A DNA stretch of 47,467 nt from Terriglobia bacterium (lineage in GTDB: Bacteria; Acidobacteriota; Terriglobia; Bryobacterales; Bryobacteraceae). Within the stretch, counting starts at the first letter, position 1; each line of letters opens with the position of its first letter. The stretch covers positions 1 through 47,467 of the forward strand of contig JANXYJ010000054.1 of NCBI GenBank assembly GCA_025350105.1, read 5' to 3'. A program made the translations under genes and the position numbers. A model generated the notes under the pieces. It had not been told where the DNA came from and made no database searches. It saw nothing but the letters and a program-made list of their open reading frames with translations. This document shows positions 24,032 to 31,706 of the stretch, in pieces.

Positions 24032-24774
24032 CACGAGTAGAAGCTTTTTACCAGCGAACCCACCACTAAGTTCCAGCCATCCACCAACACAAACAGGAGA
24101 ATTTTGAAGGGCGCGGAAACCATCACCGGCGGTAACTGCACCATGCCAACTGCAAGGGTGACGGAGGCGACCACCAGATCGATCACCAGAAACGGCAAAA
24201 ACAGAACCGCGCCAATTTGAAACGACGCCTTCAGTTCGCTCAGCACATAAGCGGGAACCAGCGCCGAGAGGGGCACATCAGCAGGCTTGGCCGGCAGGGG
24301 CGCATGCGAAATTTCCAGGAACAGCCGGATGTCTTTTTCCCGCGCAAACTTCAGCAGAAAGGTTTTGATGGGTCCTGATGAGCGTTCCCAGGCCTCGCCC
24401 GCCGTGATCTGGCCTTTTTCAAGCGGAGCCCAACCAGCCTGGTAAACCTGCTGCGCCACCGGCTGCATCACAATCAGCGAAAGGAAAAGAGCTAGCCCGG
24501 CCAGCACCTGATTGGACGGCGTCGTCTGCGTACCCAATGCTTGGCGCAAAAAATGCAGCACCACGGTGATGCGCAGGAACGGAGTGGCGGACATCAATAT
24601 CGCGGGCAGCAGTGACAGCAACGTCATCAACACCACGATCTGCATGGGGACGCTTACGCTGCCGCCGTTTTTGCTTTGCACCAGTGTAATGCCCAGCAGT
24701 GAGTCAGGCGTTGCGTTGGCCGGGGCTGCCAGCGCAGCCACCGATAGCGTCAGCAGGAGCAACAGAGCCTTCAT
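24031..24774 (-). CDS. fliP: Flagellar export gate protein FliP
   Basis: 247 residues from ATG 24772-24774, which overlaps the fliO stop. A cleavable signal-like N-terminus (MKALLLLLTLSVAALAAPANA) is typical of FliP. The FliP signature follows: LLSLLPAILMSATPFLRITVVLHFLRQALGTQTTPSNQVL, plus VPAYVLSELKASFQIGAVLFLPFLVIDLVVAS in the second half. A frame reaching 24948 merely reads fliO out of frame. Confidence 0.96.
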   Translation of the reverse strand: MKALLLLLTLSVAALAAPANATPDSLLGITLVQSKNGGSVSVPMQIVVLMTLLSLLPAILMSATPFLRITVVLHFLRQALGTQTTPSNQVLAGLALFLSLIVMQPVAQQVYQAGWAPLEKGQITAGEAWERSSGPIKTFLLKFAREKDIRLFLEISHAPLPAKPADVPLSALVPAYVLSELKASFQIGAVLFLPFLVIDLVVASVTLAVGMVQLPPVMVSAPFKILLFVLVDGWNLVVGSLVKSFYS

Positions 24775-25286
24775 GCGCGGATCCCATTCATCGGCGGCTG
24801 TTGGGCAGGCCGTTGCATAGGTTGTGGCATTGGCTGCGGCATCGGCTGTGGCATCGGCTGTGGCGTGGAGGGGTCCAGGACGGCATTGCCTAAGTCCGCG
24901 GTGTTTCCTAAATCCGCGGCGTTTCCTAAATCCGCTACCAGGGCACACCCCTGCGGATGGGTGGCCACCAGAAGATTGCGCTGGCCAATGCGCACCACGT
25001 GCAGCAAGTGTTGCGGCGTCAGCGCCAACCGGTCCAGGCTGGTAATTTTGCGGCGATCAGTATTACCGGTTTCCCGGTGAAGGCGCAGCCAGCGGCGGGC
25101 AGCGGCACTCACTTTCTTTGTCACGGTCCTAAGTCCATCACTCTCCGCAGGTGCCCCCGCCTCGCCTCCCGTAATCCCGGCACTAAACCAGCTGGCCCTG
25201 CGCAGGGCCCACATGGCAGCCGCCAGCAAACCCATCACCAACGCCACCGCGCCTAGCTCGCGCAACCAATCCCAATCAGCGTCCAT
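24771..25286 (-). CDS. fliO: FliO-like flagellar protein
   Basis: 171 residues from ATG 25284-25286. It has one membrane segment (about 9-30) and a short basic cytoplasmic beta-rich domain with the FliO/T3SS-type pattern LRLHRETGNTDRRKITSLDRL and HLLHVVRIGQRNLLVATHPQGCALVADLG. FliO helps stabilise FliP. The C-terminal ~50 residues are almost wholly tandem repeats: ADLGNx3, then PQPM x4. Another 18-bp array lies at the start. It overlaps fliP by 4 bp. Identity rests on structure and position because FliO is poorly conserved. Confidence 0.82.
   Translation of the reverse strand: MDADWDWLRELGAVALVMGLLAAAMWALRRASWFSAGITGGEAGAPAESDGLRTVTKKVSAAARRWLRLHRETGNTDRRKITSLDRLALTPQHLLHVVRIGQRNLLVATHPQGCALVADLGNAADLGNTADLGNAVLDPSTPQPMPQPMPQPMPQPMQRPAQQPPMNGIRA
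24812..24871. repeat. Four to five 12-bp tandem units in fliO
   Basis: GTTGCATAGGTT, GTGGCATTGGCT, GCGGCATCGGCT, GTGGCATCGGCT and GTGGCGTGGAGG. On the minus strand they encode PQPM repeats. Confidence 0.9.
24884..24937. repeat. Three 18-bp tandem units in fliO
   Basis: CATTGCCTAAGTCCGCGG, TGTTTCCTAAATCCGCGG and CGTTTCCTAAATCCGCTA encode ADLGN(A/T) on the minus strand. Confidence 0.9.
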
Positions 25287-25290
25287 TTTT

Positions 25291-25341
25291 ACCAACAGCT
25301 TCCCGTTTACCAACAGCTTCCCGTTTACCAATACCTTCGGG
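25291..25341. repeat. 18-bp tandem array just upstream of fliO
   Basis: ACCAACAGCTTCCCGTTT occurs twice, plus a partial third copy, ending 5 bp before the chosen fliO start. Read from an upstream TTG it would encode VNGKLL repeats; it is more probably a leader. The repeat contains GGGAAG on the sense strand. Confidence 0.88.
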
Positions 25342-25387
25342 CTCTCTCAAGCGGCCTCCTGGCATGTTTACCAAAGTCTTCAAGCCC

Positions 25388-25633
25388 CTAGCTCTCCGTG
25401 AAATCGGTGATGCGCACACCCACGGTCTCCTCGATGATGACGATTTCGCCTGACCCAATCGGCGAGCCTCCAATCACGATGTCGATGTTTTCCCCTGCCG
25501 AACGCGGCATTTTGATCACGCTGCCCCGTCCCAGCTCCAGCAGGTCCCGCACCGTCATGATCTTGCGGTCCAGTTCCACTTCCACTTGAATGAGGACATC
25601 ACTCAGGTGATTGATTTCTTCAAGCGCGGTCAT
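25388..25633 (-). CDS. fliN: Flagellar motor switch protein FliN (single SpoA domain)
   Basis: 81 residues, essentially only the SpoA domain: LSDVLIQVEVELDRKIMTVRDLLELGRGSVI, then GSPIGSGEIVIIEETVGVRITDF. FliN forms the base of the C-ring and docks FliH. It lies about 100 bp upstream of fliO and 43 bp downstream of flgE. A second, larger SpoA protein is encoded at 15 kb. Confidence 0.93.
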   Translation of the reverse strand: MTALEEINHLSDVLIQVEVELDRKIMTVRDLLELGRGSVIKMPRSAGENIDIVIGGSPIGSGEIVIIEETVGVRITDFTES

Positions 25634-25676
25634 GCCGGTTGTTCATTCTTCTTATGAATACTCATGTCGAAACCCA

Positions 25677-26921
25677 CTACTGCTTCAGGTTGATGGTGTC
25701 CTGGCTCAGCTGATCCACCGTGGTGATTACCTTGGCGTTGGCCTGGTAACCGCGCTGGTAGACAATCAGACTGGTGAATTCCTTGGCGATATCCACCGTG
25801 GAAGACTCGAGCGCACCGGCCTGCACAAAACCGCGCCCGCCCGTATTGGGCAAACCCACCACTGGGTCGGAGGTCAACCCTCCCACCTGGTAATCGTTAT
25901 GCCCCACCGCCACCAGCGACTGCGGATTGCGCATGCTGGCCAAAGCCACTTGCCCCACCTGAACCTGTTTGCCATTGGAATAGCTGGCCATGATGAGCCC
26001 TCCATTTGCCATCGCCACTCCGGTGAGGTTGGCGCTGGCGGCGCCATCCTGCGAAACCGCCGACGGATTGGAGGGCTCGGCGAACTGCGTGATCAGCGGC
26101 GTGGCTCCTTTGTATAAATTCCAGTTGATGTTCAAATCCGCGGCACCGTCCACTAGTCCAGTGGCTTTAATTACCAGTGGCGCCGCCGTGGCGGCCGGCG
26201 CCGTCAGGTTGCCGCTCGCGTCGAAAGTCAGAGTGCCCGTCACCGGCGTCGGGGCTCCGGTGGTATCGGCGGCGGGAAGACCAACCGAATAATTCCATTG
26301 ATTGGCCGTGGCGGTTTTAGTGAAGGTGAAGGTCGCAATGTGCGCAATACCCAGCGAGTCATAGACCTGCTCGGAAGTGGAAAAAGTCCCATTGGCCGAT
26401 CCATTGATGGCACTGGCATCCAGGTTCAAACTGACCGAGGCGTTCTGCGTCGCAATGGGTGCGGCCAACGTACCAATGGGTACGACAATATTTCCAATCG
26501 CTGCGTTGGTGTTTAAGACCCCGTTGGTGGCGCTCCAGCCTTGCAACATCTCGCCGGTGGGGGTTATTACCTGTCCTTTGGCGTCCACTTCGAAAGTTCC
26601 ATCACGGGAGTATTGGGTGGCCCCGCCGGGCGTCTTCACAATGAAGAACCCGTCGCCCTGAATGGCAGCGTCCAACGGCCCAGTGGCACTTTGCGTGGCA
26701 CCTTGCGTGAACGTGTGAATGGTGATGGGCACATCCACGCCGAAGCCTACCTGCGTCGATCCATTTAACCCGCCGATCGATTGCGAAACCAGGTCATGAA
26801 AAGACATGGTCCCCGCTTTGAAGCCTGTGGTATTCAAGTTGGCCAGATTGTTGCCCACCACGTCTATGGCCATGGTATTTGCGTTCAGCCCGGAAAGCGC
26901 CGTGTTAAATGATGTGAACAT
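25677..26921 (-). CDS. flgE: Flagellar hook protein FlgE
   Basis: 414 residues. The N-terminal rod/hook signature is SFNTALSGLNANTMAIDVVGNNLANLNTTGFK, a D1-type region contains GDGFFIVKTPGGATQYSRDGTFEVD, and the C-terminal coiled-coil segment ends in YQRGYQANAKVITTVDQLSQDTINL. It polymerises into the hook after export. It is preceded by an unusual 15-bp array in the flgD-flgE gap. Confidence 0.95.
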   Translation of the reverse strand: MFTSFNTALSGLNANTMAIDVVGNNLANLNTTGFKAGTMSFHDLVSQSIGGLNGSTQVGFGVDVPITIHTFTQGATQSATGPLDAAIQGDGFFIVKTPGGATQYSRDGTFEVDAKGQVITPTGEMLQGWSATNGVLNTNAAIGNIVVPIGTLAAPIATQNASVSLNLDASAINGSANGTFSTSEQVYDSLGIAHIATFTFTKTATANQWNYSVGLPAADTTGAPTPVTGTLTFDASGNLTAPAATAAPLVIKATGLVDGAADLNINWNLYKGATPLITQFAEPSNPSAVSQDGAASANLTGVAMANGGLIMASYSNGKQVQVGQVALASMRNPQSLVAVGHNDYQVGGLTSDPVVGLPNTGGRGFVQAGALESSTVDIAKEFTSLIVYQRGYQANAKVITTVDQLSQDTINLKQ

Positions 26922-26970
26922 GAAATCCTTCTCCTGTTAAATTTGCGGACCGCAATTTTTGAACAACATT

Positions 26971-27075
26971 GCGAACCAGTCCTGCGCGAGCCAACCTGGT
27001 GCGAGTCAAGCTTGTGCGCAGCAAGCTGGTTTGAAGCAAGCTGGTTTGAAACAAGCTGGTTTGAAGCACGATTAG
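26971..27075. repeat. Array of about seven 15-bp units between flgD and flgE
   Basis: Clear units start at 26986, 27001, 27016, 27031 and 27046, with GCAAGCTGGTTTGAA as the best-conserved joint. Decayed units begin at 26971 and 27061, the last running past the flgD stop. It fills most of the 150-bp gap between two hook genes. Confidence 0.93.
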
Positions 27076-27473
27076 ACTCCCGCCGTGCTTTGGCCCGTGC
27101 TGGTCTTGCCATTGCTCACCTGCAGCAAGGCCAGAATTTTGTTCAAATCCTGCGTGCTCTGCGTATCTTGTTCGAGCGTGGTGAATTGCGCCAGCTGGGT
27201 CACAAAAGACGTTCCGTCGGCGGGATTTTGCGGATCCTGATTCTTCAACTGCGCCACCAGCAATTGCAGGAACACGCTTTCATTGGCCAGGCCGCCGGCG
27301 GGAACGGTGGTTCCCGTCGTTGTCCCAGGTGTGGTTCCCGCCGGTGTTCCTGGTGTCGATCCCGCTGCGGCGGTCCGTAGCGTTGCCGACATGCGAGCCA
27401 GGTTTAAAGCGCCCCCTTTTACCGCTGGAATCGGTATGCGGGATAGCGAGTCGAGAAGCGGTGTGATGTTCAT
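27072..27473 (-). CDS. flgD: Short FlgD-type hook-cap scaffold protein
   Basis: 133 residues. A Thr/Gly/Pro linker (about 37-60) precedes the FlgD N-terminal signature ESVFLQLLVAQLKNQDPQNPADGTSFVTQLAQFTTLEQ. The usual C-terminal tudor/Ig-like FlgD region is missing, so the protein is about 90 residues shorter than typical FlgD. There is no sign of frameshift; it ends in a normal stop at the repeat array. FlgD caps the growing hook. It sits between fliK and flgE, as expected. Confidence 0.9.
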   Translation of the reverse strand: MNITPLLDSLSRIPIPAVKGGALNLARMSATLRTAAAGSTPGTPAGTTPGTTTGTTVPAGGLANESVFLQLLVAQLKNQDPQNPADGTSFVTQLAQFTTLEQDTQSTQDLNKILALLQVSNGKTSTGQSTAGV

Positions 27474-27553
27474 GAATGTGAGGTCCTTTCGTAAATCGAC
27501 GCGTAGCGTAGGGCTGACTGCGTCACCTTGAAACTGCTGCGTGAATCTGTTCC

Positions 27554-27600
27554 TGCGTCATACTGTGGCTGCGTCAAGCGGTGGCTGCGTCAAGCGAGCT
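27554..27600. repeat. Three 16-bp units at the 3' end of fliK
   Basis: TGCGTCA recurs at 27554, 27570 and 27586 within 16-bp near-repeats (TGCGTCAAGCGGTGGC-type). The array straddles the fliK stop, and its period is not a multiple of three. Confidence 0.75.
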
Positions 27601-29685
27601 GGTCATCCAATCCTGAGAAACCATCCGCGGAGCGGGATGCCCCCGCGGTCCGGCGGCCGGTTGCCGATGATTTGGCTGCTGCGGGTCTTGTTGTGGTTGC
27701 CGGCGTGAACCGCTGAATCCGCCTTGGCCCTGGCCCTCCTGCGGGCTGGTATTCTGATCAGCGTTTTGCGCGCTGTTTGAATCGCGGTTTTGATGATTCT
27801 GCCCCGGCCCATTTTGAGAACTGCCGGCGGCCGCCGCCTGTGCCAGGGCGTTTAGCCCGGAGCCTGAATCCGCCAAGCCGTTGTGGGGCAAAAATGTTTC
27901 GGTGTGAAATCCGGCTTTGTCCAGCGATTGCACCAGATTCGGCAAGCTTTGCCGCAAGGAGCTCTGCAGCGCCCCGTCGGCCGTTCGCACCGCGACCTGC
28001 ACTGCGCCCCTGCGTTGGCTGATTTGCAAATCCACCGGTGCCGCATCACTGGGGCTGACGCGCACCGTCAGATCATGCAGCCGCACAACAGAAGATGCGG
28101 CGGCCGGTGGCGTGTCTCGCCTCATTGAGTTTGCCGCAGAAGCGGAGCCGGTTGCAGTGATCTGCGCTGGTACATGCGCAGCAACCTGAGCGAATGATCC
28201 TGTACTACCCAGTGCCAGCGGGGCCTGAAGCGCGGCCTTACCCGGCCCCTCACCGGACTCCGGCTCGCGCTGGGAATCGGAATCTTGCCAAGCCTGACCG
28301 GAAGAGGCATTTGTACCGCTCTGATGATCAGCGGCTGCTAATACCATGCCTCCGCCGCCGGTTGCTCCGTTCGTATCGCCGGTGATGTTACCTGTACTAG
28401 TGTTGCTGACGGTGTTGCCGACGGTTTTGCCGAGCGTGTTGCCTCCGTCGCCAGGGAAGTGCACGCGGGAAAGAGCATCGGTTGGCGATTCAGTTTGCGG
28501 CTGGGTTTGCGATGCGGGTTGCAATGTTTGTTGCACTGTTTGTTGCACTGAAGTGTCCCGCACATGCGGAGTCAGCAGCGCTGCAAACGCCAGGTCACCC
28601 ATGGTCATCGCGGAGGTGCCGGACACCGCGGCGGTGGTAACCGAGAGATTGCCTGGTTCACCGTTAGCCGCTTGTCCAGACGATGCCAAGCCCGAGGTAG
28701 CCTTACCGCCCGCATCGGCAGGACTCGAAGCCAACGGGCTCCCGGATGAGAGCGCTCGTCCACATGTATTGAAACCAGATGAATTGAAACCAGATGAATT
28801 GAAAACACCTAGGGGAGAGGATGCAAAAGCATCATAACCCGCACCACGAGAATCTGCACCCAGGCATGCTGCCAGATTCTTTTCGGAATCCGTCATTGCT
28901 TTCAGTCCGCTCCCTTTCAGCCCGCTCCCGCCGGAAGTGCCCAATGTGGGAGCTAAGCCAAAAGGGCCGCCAGCGTTTGCCAACTCGCCGGCGTTTGTAC
29001 CATCTCCAGACGTGGGGTTCTGCAGATTTCCTGGCGCGAATCTACTCTGCGATTTCCCCGTCGCAGCAGGCCCCAGCGAAGTCCCTCCCAACATGGATTG
29101 GATCAGCGCATCGGCAATCTGCGACGGCGAGGCCGCGAATGGCAGTGTGGAGCTTCCCGGCATGGAACCACCTGCGTTGCCGCCGTTATGGTCGGCCGCC
29201 CCCGGATGATCCGCTTGGTTGGCACTTGCGTCCTTCGCACGAACATCAGCACCAACACCGGCACCAACATCGGACAGACTCCCGCCGGTTACCAACTGGC
29301 CCTGCTGTTGCAGCAGAAGGTTCACCAGGCTGGCAAAAGCGGACTGTGATTCGGTTGGCCGCTCCGTCTCCGTCACTTGACTCCCTTCGCCGGCGTTGTG
29401 AGGCGCCTTCGGAGACGTGGCTTTGTTGGTTTGCCGGCCGCGGGCAGATCTTACTAAGCCAGGCCGTTGCAAATCAGCCGGCGGTTGCGAGTACGAAGGA
29501 CGCTTTACAGGCGATGAATAGGCCAGCCCATGCTCAGCCAGCCCATGCGCAAAAAGAAGCCCTGCCCCAGCATCGCGATTCGCCCACCGCACCCCAAGCG
29601 CACCAAGCGAAATGGCGGGCTTCAACGCACGATCAGGAAAACCCGCAGCGGGATTTGCACCGGTGATGTTCACGGTGGGATGCAC
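27574..29685 (-). CDS. fliK: Flagellar hook-length control protein FliK
   Basis: 703 residues, from a GTG at 29685 (a second in-frame GTG lies at 29673). Most of the protein is Gly/Ser/Gln-rich low-complexity sequence, as expected for the FliK ruler. The conserved Flg_hook domain is at about residues 535-625 (LHDLTVRVSPSDAAPVDLQISQRRGAVQVAVRTADGAL, QSLPNLVQSLDKAGFHTETFLPHNG). At least five separate tandem arrays are embedded in the ruler part, so its length may vary between strains, which would bear on hook length. It is divergent from flgF. Confidence 0.9.
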   Translation of the reverse strand: MHPTVNITGANPAAGFPDRALKPAISLGALGVRWANRDAGAGLLFAHGLAEHGLAYSSPVKRPSYSQPPADLQRPGLVRSARGRQTNKATSPKAPHNAGEGSQVTETERPTESQSAFASLVNLLLQQQGQLVTGGSLSDVGAGVGADVRAKDASANQADHPGAADHNGGNAGGSMPGSSTLPFAASPSQIADALIQSMLGGTSLGPAATGKSQSRFAPGNLQNPTSGDGTNAGELANAGGPFGLAPTLGTSGGSGLKGSGLKAMTDSEKNLAACLGADSRGAGYDAFASSPLGVFNSSGFNSSGFNTCGRALSSGSPLASSPADAGGKATSGLASSGQAANGEPGNLSVTTAAVSGTSAMTMGDLAFAALLTPHVRDTSVQQTVQQTLQPASQTQPQTESPTDALSRVHFPGDGGNTLGKTVGNTVSNTSTGNITGDTNGATGGGGMVLAAADHQSGTNASSGQAWQDSDSQREPESGEGPGKAALQAPLALGSTGSFAQVAAHVPAQITATGSASAANSMRRDTPPAAASSVVRLHDLTVRVSPSDAAPVDLQISQRRGAVQVAVRTADGALQSSLRQSLPNLVQSLDKAGFHTETFLPHNGLADSGSGLNALAQAAAAGSSQNGPGQNHQNRDSNSAQNADQNTSPQEGQGQGGFSGSRRQPQQDPQQPNHRQPAAGPRGHPAPRMVSQDWMTSSLDAATA
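28400..28447. repeat. Four 12-bp tandem units in fliK
   Basis: GTGTTGCTGACG, GTGTTGCCGACG, GTTTTGCCGAGC and GTGTTGCCTCCG encode GNT/GKT/SNT tetrapeptides on the minus strand. Confidence 0.85.
28493..28552. repeat. Five 12-bp tandem units in fliK
   Basis: GTTTGCGGCTGG, GTTTGCGATGCG, GGTTGCAATGTT, TGTTGCACTGTT and TGTTGCACTGAA encode a VQQT/LQPASQTQPQ repeat. Confidence 0.85.
28765..28809. repeat. Three 15-bp tandem units in fliK
   Basis: TGTATTGAAACCAGA, TGAATTGAAACCAGA and TGAATTGAAAACACC encode FNSSG-FNSSG-FNTCG on the minus strand. Confidence 0.9.
28901..28930. repeat. Two 15-bp tandem units in fliK
   Basis: TTCAGTCCGCTCCCT and TTCAGCCCGCTCCCG encode GSGLK-GSGLK on the minus strand. Confidence 0.8.
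29242..29273. repeat. 12-bp tandem array in fliK
   Basis: AACATCAGCACC and AACACCGGCACC, then a partial AACATCGG, encode a GAGVGADV repeat on the minus strand. Confidence 0.75.
29522..29551. repeat. Two 15-bp tandem units in fliK
   Basis: GCCAGCCCATGCTCA and GCCAGCCCATGCGCA encode HGLAE-HGLAY on the minus strand. Confidence 0.85.
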
Positions 29686-29806
29686 TGCAGTTCAGTGCCC
29701 ACTGGCGGTTTATGCATTTCCTGCATGATTCCCGCAAGGTGCTTGCAGGGTTATGAAGCATTTGGCAAAGCTCAGGGCAATCACGAAGCAAGCGCAAAAC
29801 GGGATT

Positions 29807-29823
29807 TGGTTCAAAACGAACCA
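29807..29823. promoter_or_regulatory. Inverted repeat in the fliK-flgF divergent region
   Basis: TGGTTC-AAAAC-GAACCA, a 6-bp palindrome with a 5-bp centre, lies in the ~300-bp gap 29686-29989 that must contain promoters for both flagellar runs. It could be an operator or a small hairpin. I could not identify a sigma-28 or sigma-54 promoter in this gap. Confidence 0.35.
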
Positions 29824-29989
29824 GGATCTTTCGTTCCGTTTCGACGAATGACGTCCCTTATGAATTCATATCGGTTGGAAACAGGGTGGTTTGAACACCA
29901 ACGCGCAACGGTGCGTGAATTGCATTGTCTCTCCCGAAACGCTTTCCACGAAGCGTCCTAGGAAACCTTCCAGGCAAGCAAACCATTTT

Positions 29990-30808
29990 ATGGACCCACT
30001 TATGATCGCCGCCGCCAGCGGAATGAAAGCACGTTTGGAATCGCTGGATATGTTGGCCAACAATCTGGCCAACACAGGAACCGCCGGATTTAAGGCTGAC
30101 CGCGAATTCTACAACTTGTATGAGCAGCAACTCCCGCTGATTGAGAATCGCTGGACGGATTTTTCGCAAGGCAGCGTGATCCCTACAGGTAATCCATTAG
30201 ACCTGGCGCTCTCCGGACCCGGCTTCTTCGCACTGAACGGATTGAATGGAATCGTATACACGCGCAACGGTTCGTTTCGAGTATCAAAGAACAACCAATT
30301 GGAATCGGTTGAAGGCTATACGCTGCGCAATATTCTGGGGCCGGATCCGGGAAAGCCCATCACGATCGATCCCAGCAAGCCTGTGCTGATTGACAAGACC
30401 GGCACGGTGAAACAGGACGGGGAGACTCTAGGCAAGTTGGAGATTGACCGGATTCCCAATGCAGCGGGCAACACGGGAAATATCTCAGTAACCGGCGCGG
30501 CAGAGGTCGCGCCGGCAAACCCGGCCCAACCGAGCATTGCCCAACAGACCGCCGCTCAACAGAACACCGCTTCCAGCGTCAAACTCGGCAATAGCTATTT
30601 CATGTTGAACATCAACACTGCGGCCCCCGTGCCGGAAGAGCAAACCGAAGTTCTGCAAGGGCAACTGGAACAATCCAACGTTCCCCTATCCGATTCCGCG
30701 GTCCGCCTGATGAGCGTGATGCGGCAATTTGAAATGCTGCAAAAAGCGTTAAGCGTGGGGACGCAGATGAACAAGGAAGCGATCCAGGACGTCGCCCGGC
30801 CCAGCTAA
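29990..30808 (+). CDS. flgF: Flagellar proximal/distal rod protein FlgF
   Basis: 272 residues from ATG 29990; a longer frame from 29891 adds an unrelated Cys-rich tail. The rod signature is IAAASGMKARLESLDMLANNLANTGTAGFK, the D1 region has LALSGPGFFALNGLNGIVYTRNGSF, and the C-terminus is LEQSNVPLSDSAVRLMSVMRQFEMLQKAL. An Ala/Gln-rich insertion (about 180-205) is unusual. It is the first gene of flgF-G-A-H-I-J. Confidence 0.9.
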   Translation: MDPLMIAAASGMKARLESLDMLANNLANTGTAGFKADREFYNLYEQQLPLIENRWTDFSQGSVIPTGNPLDLALSGPGFFALNGLNGIVYTRNGSFRVSKNNQLESVEGYTLRNILGPDPGKPITIDPSKPVLIDKTGTVKQDGETLGKLEIDRIPNAAGNTGNISVTGAAEVAPANPAQPSIAQQTAAQQNTASSVKLGNSYFMLNINTAAPVPEEQTEVLQGQLEQSNVPLSDSAVRLMSVMRQFEMLQKALSVGTQMNKEAIQDVARPS

Positions 30809-30821
30809 AGCAAACGAACCA

Positions 30822-30893
30822 GAAGTAAGGGAATCAAAGTTAAGGAATCGAAGTTAAGGGAATAGAAGTTAAGGGAATAGAAGTTAGGGAATC
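30822..30893. repeat. Five 14-15-bp purine-rich units before flgG
   Basis: Units of the type GAAGTTAAGGGAATA (lengths 14, 14, 15, 15, 14) fill the gap between the flgF stop (30808) and the flgG start (30911). Each carries an AAGG(G)AA stretch resembling a ribosome-binding site. Confidence 0.93.
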
Positions 30894-30910
30894 GAAGGCA
30901 GTTAATCCAT

Positions 30911-31702
30911 ATGATCAGGGCACTCTACAGCGCCGGCAGCGGCATGAACGCACAGCAGATGAGCATAGACAACATCGCCCACAACCTGGCGAACGCAAGC
31001 ACGGTGGGGTTCAAGGCCCGGCGAACGCAGTTTCAGGATTTGCTGTACCAAAGCTTTCTGCAACCCGGCGCCGCTTCCAGCGCGCAGACCGTCATTCCCA
31101 GCGGCTTGCAGTTGGGCTTGGGAGCAAGACCCTCGGCTAACTCAATCATTTTGATGCAAGGCAGTTTTCAGCAAACCAGCAATCCGCTGGATCTGGTGAT
31201 TGCGGGCAACGGCTTTTTTCAGATTCGCAAGCCGGATGGCACCACGGCCTACACGCGCGCGGGCAATTTTCAACTGGACCGCGACGGCAATGTGGTGAAT
31301 GCGCAAGGCTATTCGCTGGAGCCGCAAATCACCATCAACGCCCAGGCGCAATCGATTACCGTGGGCGGGGACGGCACGGTGAGTTATACACTTCCCTCGC
31401 AAGCGGCTTCCCAGGTAGCCGGGCAGATTCAGTTGGCCAATTTCACCAACCCGGGCGGGCTGAACAGTCTGGGCAATGGCCTGTTTATGCCGACCGACGC
31501 CAGCGGCGACGCCACGGTGGGCAACCCGGGCGGCCAGGAAGGCATGGGTGCGCTGCAGCAGGGCTACGTCGAAGCGTCCAACGTCAGCGTGGTAGAGGAG
31601 TTCATCAACATGATTGTCAGCCAGCGTGCGTATGAGGCCAATACGAAAGTGGCCAAGGCGGCGGACGAAATGTACCAGCAGGTGAACAACGTTATTCAAT
31701 AG
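30911..31702 (+). CDS. flgG: Flagellar distal rod protein FlgG
   Basis: 263 residues, the normal length. The N-terminus is LYSAGSGMNAQQMSIDNIAHNLANASTVGFKARR, with GNGFFQIRKPDGTTAYTRAGNFQLD and the C-terminal VEEFINMIVSQRAYEANTKVAKAADEMYQQ. It forms the distal rod. The flgA start follows after 4 bp. Confidence 0.97.
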   Translation: MIRALYSAGSGMNAQQMSIDNIAHNLANASTVGFKARRTQFQDLLYQSFLQPGAASSAQTVIPSGLQLGLGARPSANSIILMQGSFQQTSNPLDLVIAGNGFFQIRKPDGTTAYTRAGNFQLDRDGNVVNAQGYSLEPQITINAQAQSITVGGDGTVSYTLPSQAASQVAGQIQLANFTNPGGLNSLGNGLFMPTDASGDATVGNPGGQEGMGALQQGYVEASNVSVVEEFINMIVSQRAYEANTKVAKAADEMYQQVNNVIQ

Positions 31703-31706
31703 TCTT

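Noticed and set aside
29686-29989. c-di-GMP riboswitch or sigma-54 promoter upstream of flgF
   Set aside because: Neither the GEMM-type conserved segments nor a TGGC-N-TTGC pattern at proper spacing could be found.
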